Shown: piece by piece, positions 10,317-19,629 of the stretch | Layout of the letters: each line of letters begins with the position of its first letter | Position numbering within the stretch: position 1 is the first letter of the stretch | Source: Vitreimonas flagellata | GTDB lineage: Bacteria > Pseudomonadota > Alphaproteobacteria > Caulobacterales > Aquidulcibacteraceae | Length of the DNA stretch: 64,000 bases | Assembly: GCF_004634425.1 (NCBI RefSeq) | Contig: NZ_SBJL01000002.1 | Span: 868,001-932,000 of the forward strand | Direction: 5' to 3' | Notes under the pieces: generated by a model | Database searches by the model: none | The model's input: the letters and a program-made list of their open reading frames with translations, nothing else | What the model was told of the DNA's origin: nothing | Program-made: the position numbers and the translations under genes

Positions 10317-11921
10317 ATGAGTCTCGCTCGCAACACCGCTGTCATTGGCGGTTTGACCCTGGTGTCGCGCCTGTTTGGTTTCGCGCGCGATTTGGTGTTG
10401 GCGGCGGCCCTCGGCGCGGGGCCGGTGGCGGACGCATTCTTCGCGGCGCTGCGCTTTCCAAACTTGTTCAGGCGCTTGTTCGCCGAGGGCGCGTTCAGCC
10501 AAGCCTTCGTGCCGGTCTATTCGAAGACGCTCGCGGCCGAAGGGCAGGAGGCGGCGGATCAGCTCGCGGCTGAGGCGCTGTCGATTCTGTTGCTCGTCAC
10601 TGGCTTGCTGAGTGCGATCGCGATTGCGGCGATGGGCTGGATCAACCGCGCGCTCTTCGCCGGCTACGCGGACGATCCCCAGGCGATGGCGTTGGCGAAC
10701 CTGCTGACGCAAATCGCAATGCCTTATCTCGTCGCTATGTCGGCGGCGACGTTGTTCTCCGGCGTGCTCAATGCGCGCGGTAAATTCTTCGCGGCGGCCG
10801 CGGCGCCTATCTTGTTCAACCTTTGCCAATTGATCGCTGTAGGTCTTGTCCACGACACGCCGGAGCGCGCCGCACTTGCCGCGATCATCGGCGTTTCGGT
10901 TTCGGGCGTGTTGCAAGCGATTTGGGTGTGGGCAGGCGCGCGGCGGGCGGGCATGAAAGCGCGCTTTCCGTTTCCGCGCGTGACACCGGGTGTGAAGCGC
11001 CTAGTGGCGTTGGCAGTGCCGGGCGCGATCGCGGGCGGGGCGCTGCAGATCAATGTGATGATCAGCCAGGCGCTCGCCTCGTTCGAGCAAGGCGCGATCA
11101 CCTATCTCAATGTGGCGGATCGCTTGTATCAATTGCCGCTTGGCTTGATCGGCATTGCTGTTGGCGTGGCCATGCTGCCGCGCTTGTCGCGCTTGGTGCA
11201 GGAAGGCGATGCGCCGGGCGCGCGCGGCGCGCTCGATGAGGCGGTGGCGCTCTCGATGGCGTTCACGCTGCCGGCGGCGGCCGCGATTTTGGCGATGCCT
11301 GGCTATCTGCTTGAAGGCCTGTATTCGCGCGGCGCCTTCACGGTGCAGGACGCCAACAACGCGGCGATGGCGCTGATCCATTATGGCTGGGGCGTGCCGG
11401 CGTTCGTGCTGGCGAAGATTTACGCGCCGGCCTTCTTCGCGCGCGAAGATACCAGGGCGCCGATGCGCTATGCGATCACCTCGATGATCTTGAACGTCGT
11501 GTTTGGCGCGGCGCTCTTCTTCGGCTTGCGCTCGATCGGTGTTGCAGGCTTCCCAGGCCTCGCGATCGCGACATCAACGGCGGCATGGCTCAACGTGCTG
11601 CTGATGATCCGCGCTTTGGTGAAACAGGGCGCATACGGGCCGACACCGGCCGCGTTCGGGCGCTTGCTCCGCATCGTGCTGGCCTCGGCCATCCTGTTTG
11701 CGGTGCTCTGGTTCGGCAATGCCAATCGTGATTGGCTGGAGGCGCAGCTTGGCTCGAAGGAAGCATCGATCGGTCTGCTGATTCTGGCGGGTGGCACGTT
11801 CTATTTCGTGGTCGCCTTCCTGGTGCGGGCGGTAACTATTGGCGAGGTTCGCGCCGCCTTTAAGCGCGAGCGCGGGCCTGCGGGTGGGGGAGGCGGCTTG
11901 CCGCCGGGCTTCGACGGCTGA
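10317..11921 (+). CDS. murJ: Lipid II flippase MurJ (MviN)
   Basis: Flips lipid-linked peptidoglycan precursor across the inner membrane. The 534-residue protein is hydrophobic throughout, consistent with the 14 helices of the MOP-superfamily fold. It starts with the conserved pattern TAVIGGLTLVSRLFGFARD and contains FRRLFAEGAFSQAFVPVY, the classic MurJ N-terminal signature. The gene follows glnD closely, an arrangement common in Alphaproteobacteria, and precedes trpS with a 112-base gap that contains a possible leader peptide. Confidence 0.96.
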   Translation: MSLARNTAVIGGLTLVSRLFGFARDLVLAAALGAGPVADAFFAALRFPNLFRRLFAEGAFSQAFVPVYSKTLAAEGQEAADQLAAEALSILLLVTGLLSAIAIAAMGWINRALFAGYADDPQAMALANLLTQIAMPYLVAMSAATLFSGVLNARGKFFAAAAAPILFNLCQLIAVGLVHDTPERAALAAIIGVSVSGVLQAIWVWAGARRAGMKARFPFPRVTPGVKRLVALAVPGAIAGGALQINVMISQALASFEQGAITYLNVADRLYQLPLGLIGIAVGVAMLPRLSRLVQEGDAPGARGALDEAVALSMAFTLPAAAAILAMPGYLLEGLYSRGAFTVQDANNAAMALIHYGWGVPAFVLAKIYAPAFFAREDTRAPMRYAITSMILNVVFGAALFFGLRSIGVAGFPGLAIATSTAAWLNVLLMIRALVKQGAYGPTPAAFGRLLRIVLASAILFAVLWFGNANRDWLEAQLGSKEASIGLLILAGGTFYFVVAFLVRAVTIGEVRAAFKRERGPAGGGGGLPPGFDG

Positions 11922-11934
11922 TAAAGAGCGCCGC

Positions 11935-11973
11935 ATGAACACGAGATCGATGCATTGGCGATGGCGGGCCTGA
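11935..11973 (+). other. Possible Trp-codon leader peptide upstream of trpS
   Basis: A 12-codon open frame, MNTRSMHWRWRA, begins 13 bases after the murJ stop. It has two Trp codons separated by one Arg codon. It is followed by a weak GCCT/AGGC pairing ending in TTTT (to 11990) and by a GCGCC/GGCGC hairpin (11993-12005), before trpS at 12034. This is the arrangement expected of ribosome-mediated attenuation. The ribosome site (AAAGAG) is modest, and such a short frame can occur by chance, so this is a suggestion only. Confidence 0.35.
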
Positions 11974-12033
11974 CCACCTGAGGCAGTTTTCCGCGCCTAT
12001 TGGCGCGCCCGATCCCATGTTCCGGAGTTTCCC

Positions 12034-13068
12034 ATGACCGACGCAGCCCAGCCCGACTACAAGGGCCCGCAACGCGTGTTCTCTGGCATGCAGCCGACCA
12101 ACGGCCTGCATCTCGGCAATTATCTCGGCGCGCTGCAAAAGTTCGTGCGCCTGCAGGATCAGTACGAGAGCATTTATTGCATCGTCGATCTGCACGCGAT
12201 CACGACTGGCCCCGATCCGGAGAATCTCGCCAGCCGCTGCCGCGAAGTCGCCGCCGCTTACATCGCCGCCGGCGTTGATCCCAAGCGCTCGACCATCTTC
12301 ATTCAATCCGCCGTGCGCGAGCACACCGAGCTTGCGTGGTTGTTGAATTGCGTCGCGCGCATGGGCTGGTTGGAGCGCATGACCCAATTTAAGGACAAGG
12401 CTGGCAAGGATGCGCAGCGTTCGTCCGTGGGTCTGTTCGATTATCCGGTGCTGCAAGCGGCGGACATTCTGCTCTACAAGGCGACGCACGTGCCGGTCGG
12501 CGAAGACCAGAAGCAGCACTTGGAACTCTCGCGCGATATCGCGCAGAAATTCAACAACGACCACAACGCGCCGGGTTTTTTCCCGCTGCCCGAGCCGCTG
12601 ATCCAAGGCCCAGGCGCGCGAATCATGAGCCTGCGCGATGGCTCGAAGAAGATGTCGAAGTCCGATCCTTCGGACATGACTCGCATCAATCTGACTGATG
12701 ATGCCGATGCGATCCTCTCAAAAGTGAAGAAGGCGACGACCGATCCGCTACCGGTGCCTGAAAACAAAGAGGGGCTCGCGGGCCGCGCTGAGGTCGAAAA
12801 TCTCGTCGGCATTTTCGCGGCGGTGACGGAACGCAGCGTCGAGGATGTGCTCGCCGAATATGGCGGCAAGGGCTTCGGCGTGTTCAAGCCGGCGCTGGCG
12901 GAAGTGCTCGCGGCGAAGCTCTCGCCGATCGCGGCGGAGATGCGTCGGCTCACGGCTGATACCGCCGCGCTTGATGCGATCCTGAAGGATGGCGCCGAGA
13001 AGGCGCGCGCCGTGGCGCAGCCGATCATGGCCGAAGTCCGCGACGTCGTTGGCTTGTGGCGCGCTTGA
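12034..13068 (+). CDS. trpS: Tryptophan-tRNA ligase
   Basis: Class I aminoacyl-tRNA synthetase that charges tRNA-Trp. The 344 residues match the bacterial TrpS length. The HIGH-type motif is the HLGN in [12 protein letters not shown] (residues about 22-33) and the KMSKS loop is present in full (KKMSKSDPS, near 205). [14 protein letters not shown] at the N-terminus is diagnostic for TrpS over TyrS. The ATG at 12034 follows a GGAG. The universal-stress gene begins 32 bases downstream. Confidence 0.97.
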   Translation: MTDAAQPDYKGPQRVFSGMQPTNGLHLGNYLGALQKFVRLQDQYESIYCIVDLHAITTGPDPENLASRCREVAAAYIAAGVDPKRSTIFIQSAVREHTELAWLLNCVARMGWLERMTQFKDKAGKDAQRSSVGLFDYPVLQAADILLYKATHVPVGEDQKQHLELSRDIAQKFNNDHNAPGFFPLPEPLIQGPGARIMSLRDGSKKMSKSDPSDMTRINLTDDADAILSKVKKATTDPLPVPENKEGLAGRAEVENLVGIFAAVTERSVEDVLAEYGGKGFGVFKPALAEVLAAKLSPIAAEMRRLTADTAALDAILKDGAEKARAVAQPIMAEVRDVVGLWRA

Positions 13069-13099
13069 AGCTGCGCGCCCTTTGAGCGACCATCTCAAC

Positions 13100-13618
13100 A
13101 TGAGCGATAAGCCGTTCGCCTGCCTGGTCATCGCTGACGAGAGCGAGGAATTTCCTGACGCGCTGATCTATGCCGGTCTGCTCTGCAAGAGCACCGGCTG
13201 GCGGCTCGTCATGCTGCGCGTGATCGAGCCGTCTGATCCCGCGCCCTGGGCCTCGATCACCGAGGAAATGCGCCGCCAAGCGCACGACGCAGCGGAATCG
13301 CTGACGCAGCGTTTCGCCGCCGAAGTCTGGGCCGAGTGCGGCGTTACGGCTGAGCCGGTGTTGCGTGAGGGCGATCTGAAGCCGGAACTGCGCAAGCTCT
13401 TGGAGCAGGATTCCTCAATCCAGCTCGTGGTGTTGGCGTCGGCAGCAGGGCCGGGTGGGCCTGGCCCATTGGTGGCGCAGCTGGGCAAGACGGCGGGGCT
13501 CGGCCCGCGACCGGTGCCTGTTTTGGTGGTGCCGGGGGCGTTATCGCGGGAAGAAATTCGCAAGCTGGCGCTGCCTTTGGCGGCCTCCTTGCATCCTACC
13601 GAACCACCGAGCGCTTGA
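13100..13618 (+). CDS. Universal stress protein family (UspA-like)
   Basis: A 172-residue cytoplasmic protein with the UspA alpha/beta fold. It begins FACLVIADESEEFPDAL..AG, includes MLRVIEP at the end of strand 2 and LVVLAS in the later strand that precedes the nucleotide loop, where the usual G-2x-G-9x-G pattern is only partly recognisable (ASAAGPGGPGP). The start ATG 13100 was chosen because the frame upstream is only antisense or out-of-frame trpS. Role in stress survival is inferred from the family; it lies between trpS and nfuA in a same-strand run. Confidence 0.8.
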   Translation: MSDKPFACLVIADESEEFPDALIYAGLLCKSTGWRLVMLRVIEPSDPAPWASITEEMRRQAHDAAESLTQRFAAEVWAECGVTAEPVLREGDLKPELRKLLEQDSSIQLVVLASAAGPGGPGPLVAQLGKTAGLGPRPVPVLVVPGALSREEIRKLALPLAASLHPTEPPSA

Positions 13619-13649
13619 CCGTTTGGCCTGAAAGTCCCACCTGGGCGCT

Positions 13650-14228
13650 ATGTTTATTCAGACGGAATCCACGCCGAACCCGCGCACGCTGAAGTTCTTG
13701 CCCGGACGGGATGTGCTGGGGCAGGGCAGCCGCGAATTCGGCGATGCCGACGCGGCTTTGGCCTCGCCGCTCGCGACCGCGTTGTTCGATGTCGACGGCG
13801 TCGAGCGCGTCTATCTGGGCTCGGATTTCATCACCATCACCAAAGCCGAAGCGATCGAGTGGCCGCATCTTAAGCCGCACGTTCTGGCCGCGATCATGGA
13901 TCACTTCACGTCCGGTCGCGCGGTGTTGCGCGACGCCAATGCGCCGGTCGATGAGACTGACGAAGCCGACATCATTTATGAAGGCGAAGCCGCCGACATT
14001 GTGAAAGAGCTGAAAGAGATCATCGACGCGCGCGTGCGCCCGGCGGTGGCGCGCGATGGCGGCGACATCACCTTCCATTCGTGGGATCACGAGCAAGGCA
14101 TCGTCCGCCTCAATATGCGCGGCTCCTGCGCCGGTTGCCCGTCCTCGACGCTGACGCTGAAGCAGGGCATCGAGAACATGCTCCGCCATTACGTGCCCGA
14201 AGTGCTGTCCGTGGAACAGGTCGTTTGA
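13650..14228 (+). CDS. NfuA/NifU-like Fe-S cluster carrier
   Basis: 192-residue iron-sulfur scaffold or carrier protein. The N-terminal Nfu domain (FIQTESTPNPRTLKFLPG) is followed by the NifU C-terminal domain with the cluster-binding Cys-x-x-Cys at residues 160 and 163 (GSCAGCPSS). This two-domain type is the mitochondrial/alphaproteobacterial Nfu1 form and lacks the IscA-like domain of E. coli NfuA. It delivers clusters to targets such as lipoyl synthase and, plausibly here, MiaB encoded a little downstream. Confidence 0.93.
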   Translation: MFIQTESTPNPRTLKFLPGRDVLGQGSREFGDADAALASPLATALFDVDGVERVYLGSDFITITKAEAIEWPHLKPHVLAAIMDHFTSGRAVLRDANAPVDETDEADIIYEGEAADIVKELKEIIDARVRPAVARDGGDITFHSWDHEQGIVRLNMRGSCAGCPSSTLTLKQGIENMLRHYVPEVLSVEQVV

Positions 14229-14241
14229 GGCGAGACCAGCT

Positions 14242-14838
14242 TTGATTGTGCTGGCCATCGATTCTGCGCTGGATGCGTGCTCCGTCGCGATCGCGCGCGA
14301 TGGAGAGGTGCTGTCGCATGTCTCCGAGCAGATGAATCGTGGACAGGCCGAGCGCTTGGCGCCGATGGTGCGCGAAGCGGCAGCGCAGGCAGGCGTGGCC
14401 TTCGACCAGATCGATCGTGTGGCGGTAACGACGGGGCCGGGCTCATTCACCGGCGTTCGCGTCGGCCTCTCCTTCGCGCGCGCTTTGGCGCTCTCGATCG
14501 ACAAGCCGTGCATCGGCGTCTCCACGCTCGAAGCTTTGGCGCTGGAGGAGGGCGAGGACGGTTTGCGCGCGGCGCTGATCGAAACGCCCGGCGCGTCTTA
14601 CCTTGCGCTCTATGAAAACCGCGAAGCCTTGATCGCGCCGCAGGGCGTCGAGCGCGGTGAGCATGAATCGCTGTTGGCCGAAGCTGTGCGTGGACGACCA
14701 TTCGCGCTGAAAGGTCCGGGCGTCACCGCGAACGCGGCGGCGCTCGCAGTGCGCGCGTCGACGCTCGATCCGGCGCGCTATCCGTCGGACCCAACCTATC
14801 TGCGCGCGCCGCACGTGACCTTGCCGAGCGCATCATGA
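14242..14838 (+). CDS. tsaB: tRNA threonylcarbamoyladenosine biosynthesis protein TsaB
   Basis: Partner of TsaD and TsaE in making t6A37 on ANN-decoding tRNAs. The 198-residue protein has the ASKHA-fold start VLAIDSALDACSVAIARDG and the family motif TTGPGSFTGVRVGLSFARAL near residues 70-90. It starts with TTG 13 bases after nfuA. Its 3' end overlaps the rimI start by ATGA (14835-14838), the usual tsaB-rimI coupling in bacteria. It is shorter than E. coli TsaB (231 residues), which is common in Alphaproteobacteria. Confidence 0.94.
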   Translation: MIVLAIDSALDACSVAIARDGEVLSHVSEQMNRGQAERLAPMVREAAAQAGVAFDQIDRVAVTTGPGSFTGVRVGLSFARALALSIDKPCIGVSTLEALALEEGEDGLRAALIETPGASYLALYENREALIAPQGVERGEHESLLAEAVRGRPFALKGPGVTANAAALAVRASTLDPARYPSDPTYLRAPHVTLPSAS

Positions 14839-15284
14839 TCGAGGCGGCTGGCCTCGATGGTTGCGAATTGCTCGCAGAATTACACGCGCGCGCATTCGAC
14901 AAGCCGTGGAGCGCGAGCGAGATCAGCAAGCTTCTCGAAAACCCTGCCGTCTTTGCGCTTATTTCGCGCGACAGCGAACCGCGCGGCTTCGTTTTGGCGT
15001 GGGCGGCGGCCGGTGACGCGGAAATCTTAACGGTGGCGGTGGTCCCGGAAGCACGGCGCAGAGGCGTTGGCGCGTCGCTTGTGACCTCCGCCGGCGTGGC
15101 GGCGCTCGTGCGTGGCGCGGCTTCGATGCATCTTGAAGTCGCCGAAGATAACGACGCCGCACGCGCGCTCTATGCCAAACTTGGTTACGAAGAGGCGGGC
15201 CGGCGCGCCGCCTATTATGCGGGTGAGGGCGGCGCCGTGGACGCCATTGTCATGCGCCGCACGCTGCCAAGGCCCGTCGTTTGA
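14835..15284 (+). CDS. rimI: Ribosomal protein S18 alanine N-acetyltransferase RimI
   Basis: GNAT-fold acetyltransferase, 149 residues. The acetyl-CoA binding loop is VVPEARRRGVGASLV (about residues 72-86, R/Q-x-x-G-x-G/A), and EVAEDNDAARALYAKLGYEEAGRR is the typical RimI C-terminal segment. The assignment as RimI rather than another GNAT rests on this segment together with its coupling to tsaB by a 4-base overlap. The next gene is fur. Confidence 0.92.
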   Translation: MIEAAGLDGCELLAELHARAFDKPWSASEISKLLENPAVFALISRDSEPRGFVLAWAAAGDAEILTVAVVPEARRRGVGASLVTSAGVAALVRGAASMHLEVAEDNDAARALYAKLGYEEAGRRAAYYAGEGGAVDAIVMRRTLPRPVV

Positions 15285-15310
15285 CTTGTCCTCGGTGGAC
15301 ATGAGACCGC
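15279..15310 (+). promoter_or_regulatory. Candidate operator upstream of fur
   Basis: An inverted repeat TGTCC-TCGGT-GGACA (15287-15301) lies just after a TTGACT hexamer (15281-15286), in the short gap between rimI and fur. A repeat placed over a promoter suggests a repressor site. It does not match the usual Fur box or the alphaproteobacterial TGCAAAT-type sequence, so the regulator is unknown. Confidence 0.3.
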
Positions 15311-15344
15311 CCAAAGGGGTATTCCTGGGCGCGGAGAGGACAAT

Positions 15345-15779
15345 ATGGATCGGATCGAAAAACTCTGCGTCGAGAAGGGCATGCGCATGACGGAACAGCG
15401 CCGCGTGATCGCGCGCGTGATTTCGTCGAGCCACGATCACCCCGATGTCGAGGAATTGCACCGCCGCGCGGCCGCGATCGATTCCGGCATCTCCATCGCC
15501 ACGGTGTACCGCACGGTGCGCCTCTTCGAAGAGAGCGGCATTCTGGAACGCCACGATTTCCGCGATGGCCGCTCGCGCTACGAGGAAGTGCCCGATCAAC
15601 ACCACGATCACATGATCGACATGAAGACGGGCCAGGTGATCGAATTCGTCGATCCCGAGATCGAGCGTCTGCAGCAAGAGATCGCGCGCCGTTTGGGTTA
15701 CAAGCTCGTCGACCATCGCCTCGAACTTTATGGCGTGCCGCTCGACGACAAGGGCAAGGCCGGCAAGAAGGCCAGCTGA
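15345..15779 (+). CDS. fur: Ferric uptake regulator family transcription factor
   Basis: Metal-responsive dimeric repressor, 144 residues. The winged-helix DNA-binding part contains RMTEQRRVIARVI and ISIATVYRTVRLFEESGI. The metal site region reads PDQHHDHMIDMKTGQVIEF with the His cluster and the downstream Glu of the sensor site. The C-terminal Cys-x-x-Cys structural zinc motifs of E. coli Fur are absent; there is only one Cys, near the N-terminus. This is usual for alphaproteobacterial Fur/Mur. Whether it responds to iron or manganese cannot be read from the sequence. Confidence 0.92.
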   Translation: MDRIEKLCVEKGMRMTEQRRVIARVISSSHDHPDVEELHRRAAAIDSGISIATVYRTVRLFEESGILERHDFRDGRSRYEEVPDQHHDHMIDMKTGQVIEFVDPEIERLQQEIARRLGYKLVDHRLELYGVPLDDKGKAGKKAS

Positions 15780-15788
15780 GAAGGTTTA

Positions 15789-17141
15789 ATGTCAGAGCAG
15801 AAGCGGCCTGAATTGAAGCGTCTCTTTATCGAGACCTATGGCTGCCAAATGAACGTGTACGACAGCGAGCGCATGCGCGACGTGCTCTCGCCGCTCGGCT
15901 ACGCGACGACGGAACGTCCCGACGACGCCGATCTTGTCATCCTCAACACGTGCCACATTCGCGAGAAGGCGACCGATAAGGTCTATTCAGAGATCGGCCG
16001 GCTGCGCGCGCACAAGGAACGCCGCGCGGCCGAGGGTAGGGGCATGACGATCACGATCGCGGGCTGCGTCGCCCAGGCCGAGGGCGAAGAGATCATGCGC
16101 CGCGCGCCGGAAGTTGATCTCGTCGTCGGCCCGCAAGCTTATCACAAGCTGCCGGAACTGATCGCACGTGTTGCCCGCAAAACCGGTGAGCGCTTGGCCG
16201 CGGATTTCACCGCGCAGGAAAAATTCGACGCGTTGCCCGCGCGTGCGCCCGATGGCGTGACCGCGTTTCTCTCGATCCAAGAGGGCTGCGATAAATTCTG
16301 TACGTTCTGCGTCGTGCCTTACACGCGCGGCGCGGAATATTCGCGTCCGCTGGCCGATGTGCTGCACGAAGCGCGCGCGCTGGCCGATCGCGGCGTGCGC
16401 GAGATCACGCTGCTTGGGCAGAATGTGAACGCCTATCATGGCGATGGCGGCGCGGGCTTCTCTGATCTGCTGCGCCGTTTGGCGGAGATCGATGGCGTGG
16501 AACGGCTACGCTACATGACCTCGCACCCGATCGAAATGGATGACGAACTGATCGCGCTGCACGGCGAAGAGAAGAAACTGATGCCGTATCTGCACCTGCC
16601 GGTGCAGTCGGGCTCCGATCGCATCCTGAAGGCCATGAACCGGAAGCACGATGGCGCGTTCTATCGCGACATCATTGCGCGCTTACGCAAGGTGCGCCCG
16701 GACATTGCGTTGTCGACCGATTTCATCGTTGGCTTTCCGGGCGAGACCGAGAAGGAATTCGAAGCGACGATGCAAATGGTGCGCGACGTGACTTTCGCTT
16801 CGGCGTTCTCGTTCAAATATTCGCCGCGTCCCGGCACGCCGGCGGCGGGCATGATGGGGCAGGTGAGCGAGGAGGCGAAGGCGGAGCGCTTGGCGCGCTT
16901 GCTTGAGCTTTTGTCAGCGCAGCAGCTTGCATTCAATCAGGCGCAGATTGGCCGGGTGCTGCCGATTCTGGTGACGGGCGACGGCCGCCGGCCGGGACAA
17001 AAGCAAGGTCGCTCTCCCTATCTGCAAGGCGTGCATTTTGATGATGTGCGCGCCAGCAAAGGCGAAACGGTCGCCGTGCGGATTAGCGCTGCGACGCAAG
17101 GTTCGCTCAGCGGCGTGCGGCATGAAATGGCGACGGCATGA
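15789..17141 (+). CDS. miaB: tRNA-2-methylthio-N6-dimethylallyladenosine synthase MiaB
   Basis: Radical SAM methylthiotransferase that converts i6A37 to ms2i6A37 in tRNA. The 450 residues contain the three Cys of the N-terminal UPF0004 cluster ([22 protein letters not shown]), the radical-SAM triad CDKFCTFC (near 171-178) and a C-terminal TRAM domain. It is nine bases after fur and overlaps phoH by four bases. The miaB-phoH-ybeY-corC-lnt order is widely conserved in proteobacteria. Confidence 0.97.
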   Translation: MSEQKRPELKRLFIETYGCQMNVYDSERMRDVLSPLGYATTERPDDADLVILNTCHIREKATDKVYSEIGRLRAHKERRAAEGRGMTITIAGCVAQAEGEEIMRRAPEVDLVVGPQAYHKLPELIARVARKTGERLAADFTAQEKFDALPARAPDGVTAFLSIQEGCDKFCTFCVVPYTRGAEYSRPLADVLHEARALADRGVREITLLGQNVNAYHGDGGAGFSDLLRRLAEIDGVERLRYMTSHPIEMDDELIALHGEEKKLMPYLHLPVQSGSDRILKAMNRKHDGAFYRDIIARLRKVRPDIALSTDFIVGFPGETEKEFEATMQMVRDVTFASAFSFKYSPRPGTPAAGMMGQVSEEAKAERLARLLELLSAQQLAFNQAQIGRVLPILVTGDGRRPGQKQGRSPYLQGVHFDDVRASKGETVAVRISAATQGSLSGVRHEMATA

Positions 17142-18136
17142 GTAGTACGCTCGAGCTGGAGCGCGTGATTGCGCTGAGTGAAGCGGGCGTGGCGCAAGCC
17201 GTGTTCGGGCCGCTGCACCGCCATCTTGCGCATATTCAAGAAGCCTTCCGCGATCCCAACGCGCCGCGCGGCACGCCGGCGTATGCGGTGACACTCGATG
17301 CACAAGGCGATCGCTTGGTCGTACGCGCGCGCACGCAAGTGGATCTCGAGCGTGTGCAGAGGATCATTGACGCGCTGGCGGAGCTCGCGCGCCGCAAGGC
17401 GAGCATCCGCGAAGGCGATGTGTTTGCGGCGATCTCATTCTCTGAAGGCGCCAGCACCGACACGACGCCGATGAAGCTGCCGCAACTCGGCGGCCTCACT
17501 TTGCGCACACCGCGTCAGGTGCATTATGTCGAAGCGCTGCGCGACGAAAACATCGATCTGATCTTCGGTGTTGGCCCGGCTGGCACGGGCAAGACATTCC
17601 TCGCCGTCGCTGCTGCGGTCGAAGCGCTGAAGCAAGAGCGTGTGGATCGCATTATCGTCACGCGCCCGGCTGTCGAAGCAGGGGAGAAATTGGGCTATTT
17701 GCCGGGCGATCTCTCCGAGAAGGTCGATCCGTATTTGCAGCCAATCTGGGATGCTTTCCGCAGCCAGATGAGCGAACTTGATCTGAAAGCCCGCCGCGAA
17801 CGCAAACAGATCGAAGTGGCGCCGCTTGCGTTCATGCGCGGGCGTACGCTTTCAAATGCGTTCGTCATCGTCGATGAAGCGCAGAACTCGACAGTGCTGC
17901 AAATGAAGATGGTGCTGACTCGTCTGGGCGAAGGCTCGCGCATGGTCGTCACCGGCGATCCGTCGCAGATCGATCTGGTGCGTCCGGATCAATCAGGCCT
18001 CGCTCATGCGATCTCGATTTTGAAAGACATCGAGGCAGTCGAAGTCATCCAATTCGCCGCGCAGGACGTCGTGCGTCACAGGCTCGTCGCACGCATCGTG
18101 CAGGCCTACGACCGTGACGAGGCGAGCCGTGGCTAA
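17138..18136 (+). CDS. PhoH-like ATPase
   Basis: 332-residue cytoplasmic P-loop ATPase. An N-terminal KH-like region is followed by the nucleotide site [15 protein letters not shown] (about residues 145-159) and the Walker B segment [11 protein letters not shown] near 243. It belongs to the PhoH/YbeZ group, which works with YbeY in rRNA maturation and ribosome quality control; the partner gene follows immediately and overlaps it. The start ATG is inside the ATGA overlap with miaB. Confidence 0.94.
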   Translation: MSSTLELERVIALSEAGVAQAVFGPLHRHLAHIQEAFRDPNAPRGTPAYAVTLDAQGDRLVVRARTQVDLERVQRIIDALAELARRKASIREGDVFAAISFSEGASTDTTPMKLPQLGGLTLRTPRQVHYVEALRDENIDLIFGVGPAGTGKTFLAVAAAVEALKQERVDRIIVTRPAVEAGEKLGYLPGDLSEKVDPYLQPIWDAFRSQMSELDLKARRERKQIEVAPLAFMRGRTLSNAFVIVDEAQNSTVLQMKMVLTRLGEGSRMVVTGDPSQIDLVRPDQSGLAHAISILKDIEAVEVIQFAAQDVVRHRLVARIVQAYDRDEASRG

Positions 18137-18581
18137 CGACATCCCATTTGAAGTGGACATTATTGGCGGCTCACCCTTGTGGAAGGGTCACGAGGACGCG
18201 CTCGCCAAAGCGCTGGCGGCGGCGGCCACCGCGCAAGAGGTCGGCGGGACTGTGTCGCTGCTCCTGGGGGACGATGCGACGATCGCCAGCCTTAACAAGC
18301 AATTCCGCGACAAGGATGGCCCGACCAACGTCTTGTCGTTTCCGCCGGCCAATCAAAGTGAGCCAGGCTTCCTGGGCGACATCGCGCTCGCGGCCGAAAC
18401 CGTCGTGGAAGAGGCCAATTTTCAGGGCAAACGGTTTGAAAGCCACGCCGCGCACCTTGTCGTGCATGGCTTTTTGCACCTCCTGGGCTTTGATCATATG
18501 AATGATGCAGACGCCGAGGCGATGGAGGCGCGCGAACGCGCGATCCTTGCTAGTATCGGGATAGAAGATCCCTACGCGTGA
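18129..18581 (+). CDS. ybeY: Endoribonuclease YbeY (16S rRNA maturation)
   Basis: 150-residue metal-dependent RNase. The zinc site H-G-x-L-H-L-x-G-x-D-H is seen as [14 protein letters not shown], preceded by NVLSFP, a second family motif. I prefer the GTG at 18129 (MANDIPFEV), which has GAGG about seven bases upstream; another in-frame GTG at 18114 is possible. The gene overlaps the phoH 3' end by eight bases, consistent with coupled translation and joint function. Confidence 0.94.
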   Translation: MANDIPFEVDIIGGSPLWKGHEDALAKALAAAATAQEVGGTVSLLLGDDATIASLNKQFRDKDGPTNVLSFPPANQSEPGFLGDIALAAETVVEEANFQGKRFESHAAHLVVHGFLHLLGFDHMNDADAEAMEARERAILASIGIEDPYA

Positions 18582-18611
18582 GGGGGTCCAAAGGAGTGCG
18601 ACGCACTTATT

Positions 18612-19559
18612 ATGGTTGATACAGCAGACGATTCCGAGCCTTCCTCACGAAGGCGCGCGAGCCTGTTTCAGAAACTAACGCGCGTGTTTGCGCGCGAGAC
18701 GCTCGGGTCCGCAGCGGCCGTCGAAGAAGCGCTGCGCGTGCGCGAAGAAAACGGCGAGCAGATCGAGCTTGCGCAAAAGGACATGATCCTGCGCGCTGCG
18801 CGCTTCGATCGTCTCAAAGTCGCCGACGTGATGCGCCCGCGCGCTGAAATTGTCGCGATCGAAGCGAACGCCACGCTAGGTGAAGCCGCGCGCGTGTTTT
18901 CCGAAAGCCAACACTCGCGTCTGCCGCTCTACGGCGAAACGCTCGATGATCCGCAGGGCTTCATCCATGTGCGTGACGTGCTCTCGCTGCTGACGCCGGA
19001 CGAGGCGGGGGAGGCGAAGGCGCAATTCAGTGATCGCGCACTCTCGCGCATTCGCCGAGAAATTCTCTACGTGCCGCAATCGATGACGCTGGCGACGCTG
19101 TTCTTAAAGATGCAGTCGAGCCGTATCCACTTGGCGCTTGTCGTCGATGAATATGGCGGCACGGACGGCCTCGTCTCGATGGAAGATCTGGTCGAGCAAA
19201 TCGTCGGGGCCATCGAAGACGAACACGACGAGGACGCAGCACTTGTGGTGGAGCGTCCTGGCGGCGCGTTCGAAGTGGATGGCCGCGCGCCGATCGATCA
19301 GCTCGAAACCAAACTTGGCGTCTCGCTGGCGATGCCGGATCACGAAGATGAGTTTGACACCGTTGGCGGCCTAGCCGTCGTGCTTGCGGGGCGTTTGCCG
19401 CAGCGTGGCGAGATTCTGCACCATCCAGCCGGCTTCGACGTCGAAATCATCGATTCCGATCCGCGTCGCGTGAAGCGCATCCGCGTAAAGCGGTCGCCAG
19501 AGGCCAGCGTGACAAAGCTTGGCGCGATCACTGGTGGAGAGATACCAAACGACGCTTGA
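18612..19559 (+). CDS. CorC/HlyC family protein with paired CBS domains
   Basis: 315-residue protein without membrane segments. Two CBS domains span roughly residues 65-190 (VADVMRPRAEIVAIE marks the first) and a C-terminal CorC/HlyC domain follows (VDGRAPIDQLETKLG). E. coli CorC is linked to magnesium/cobalt efflux, but the biochemical role is not settled. This soluble form lacks the DUF21 membrane domain. It lies 30 bases after ybeY and 70 bases before lnt, as in many proteobacteria. Confidence 0.9.
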   Translation: MVDTADDSEPSSRRRASLFQKLTRVFARETLGSAAAVEEALRVREENGEQIELAQKDMILRAARFDRLKVADVMRPRAEIVAIEANATLGEAARVFSESQHSRLPLYGETLDDPQGFIHVRDVLSLLTPDEAGEAKAQFSDRALSRIRREILYVPQSMTLATLFLKMQSSRIHLALVVDEYGGTDGLVSMEDLVEQIVGAIEDEHDEDAALVVERPGGAFEVDGRAPIDQLETKLGVSLAMPDHEDEFDTVGGLAVVLAGRLPQRGEILHHPAGFDVEIIDSDPRRVKRIRVKRSPEASVTKLGAITGGEIPNDA

Positions 19560-19629
19560 GAGTTGACGCGGCGTACGCATCGCGCTCCAAACAGCGCGCC
19601 GCGCTTCGGTTGCGCGCAGGAGCCATTGT

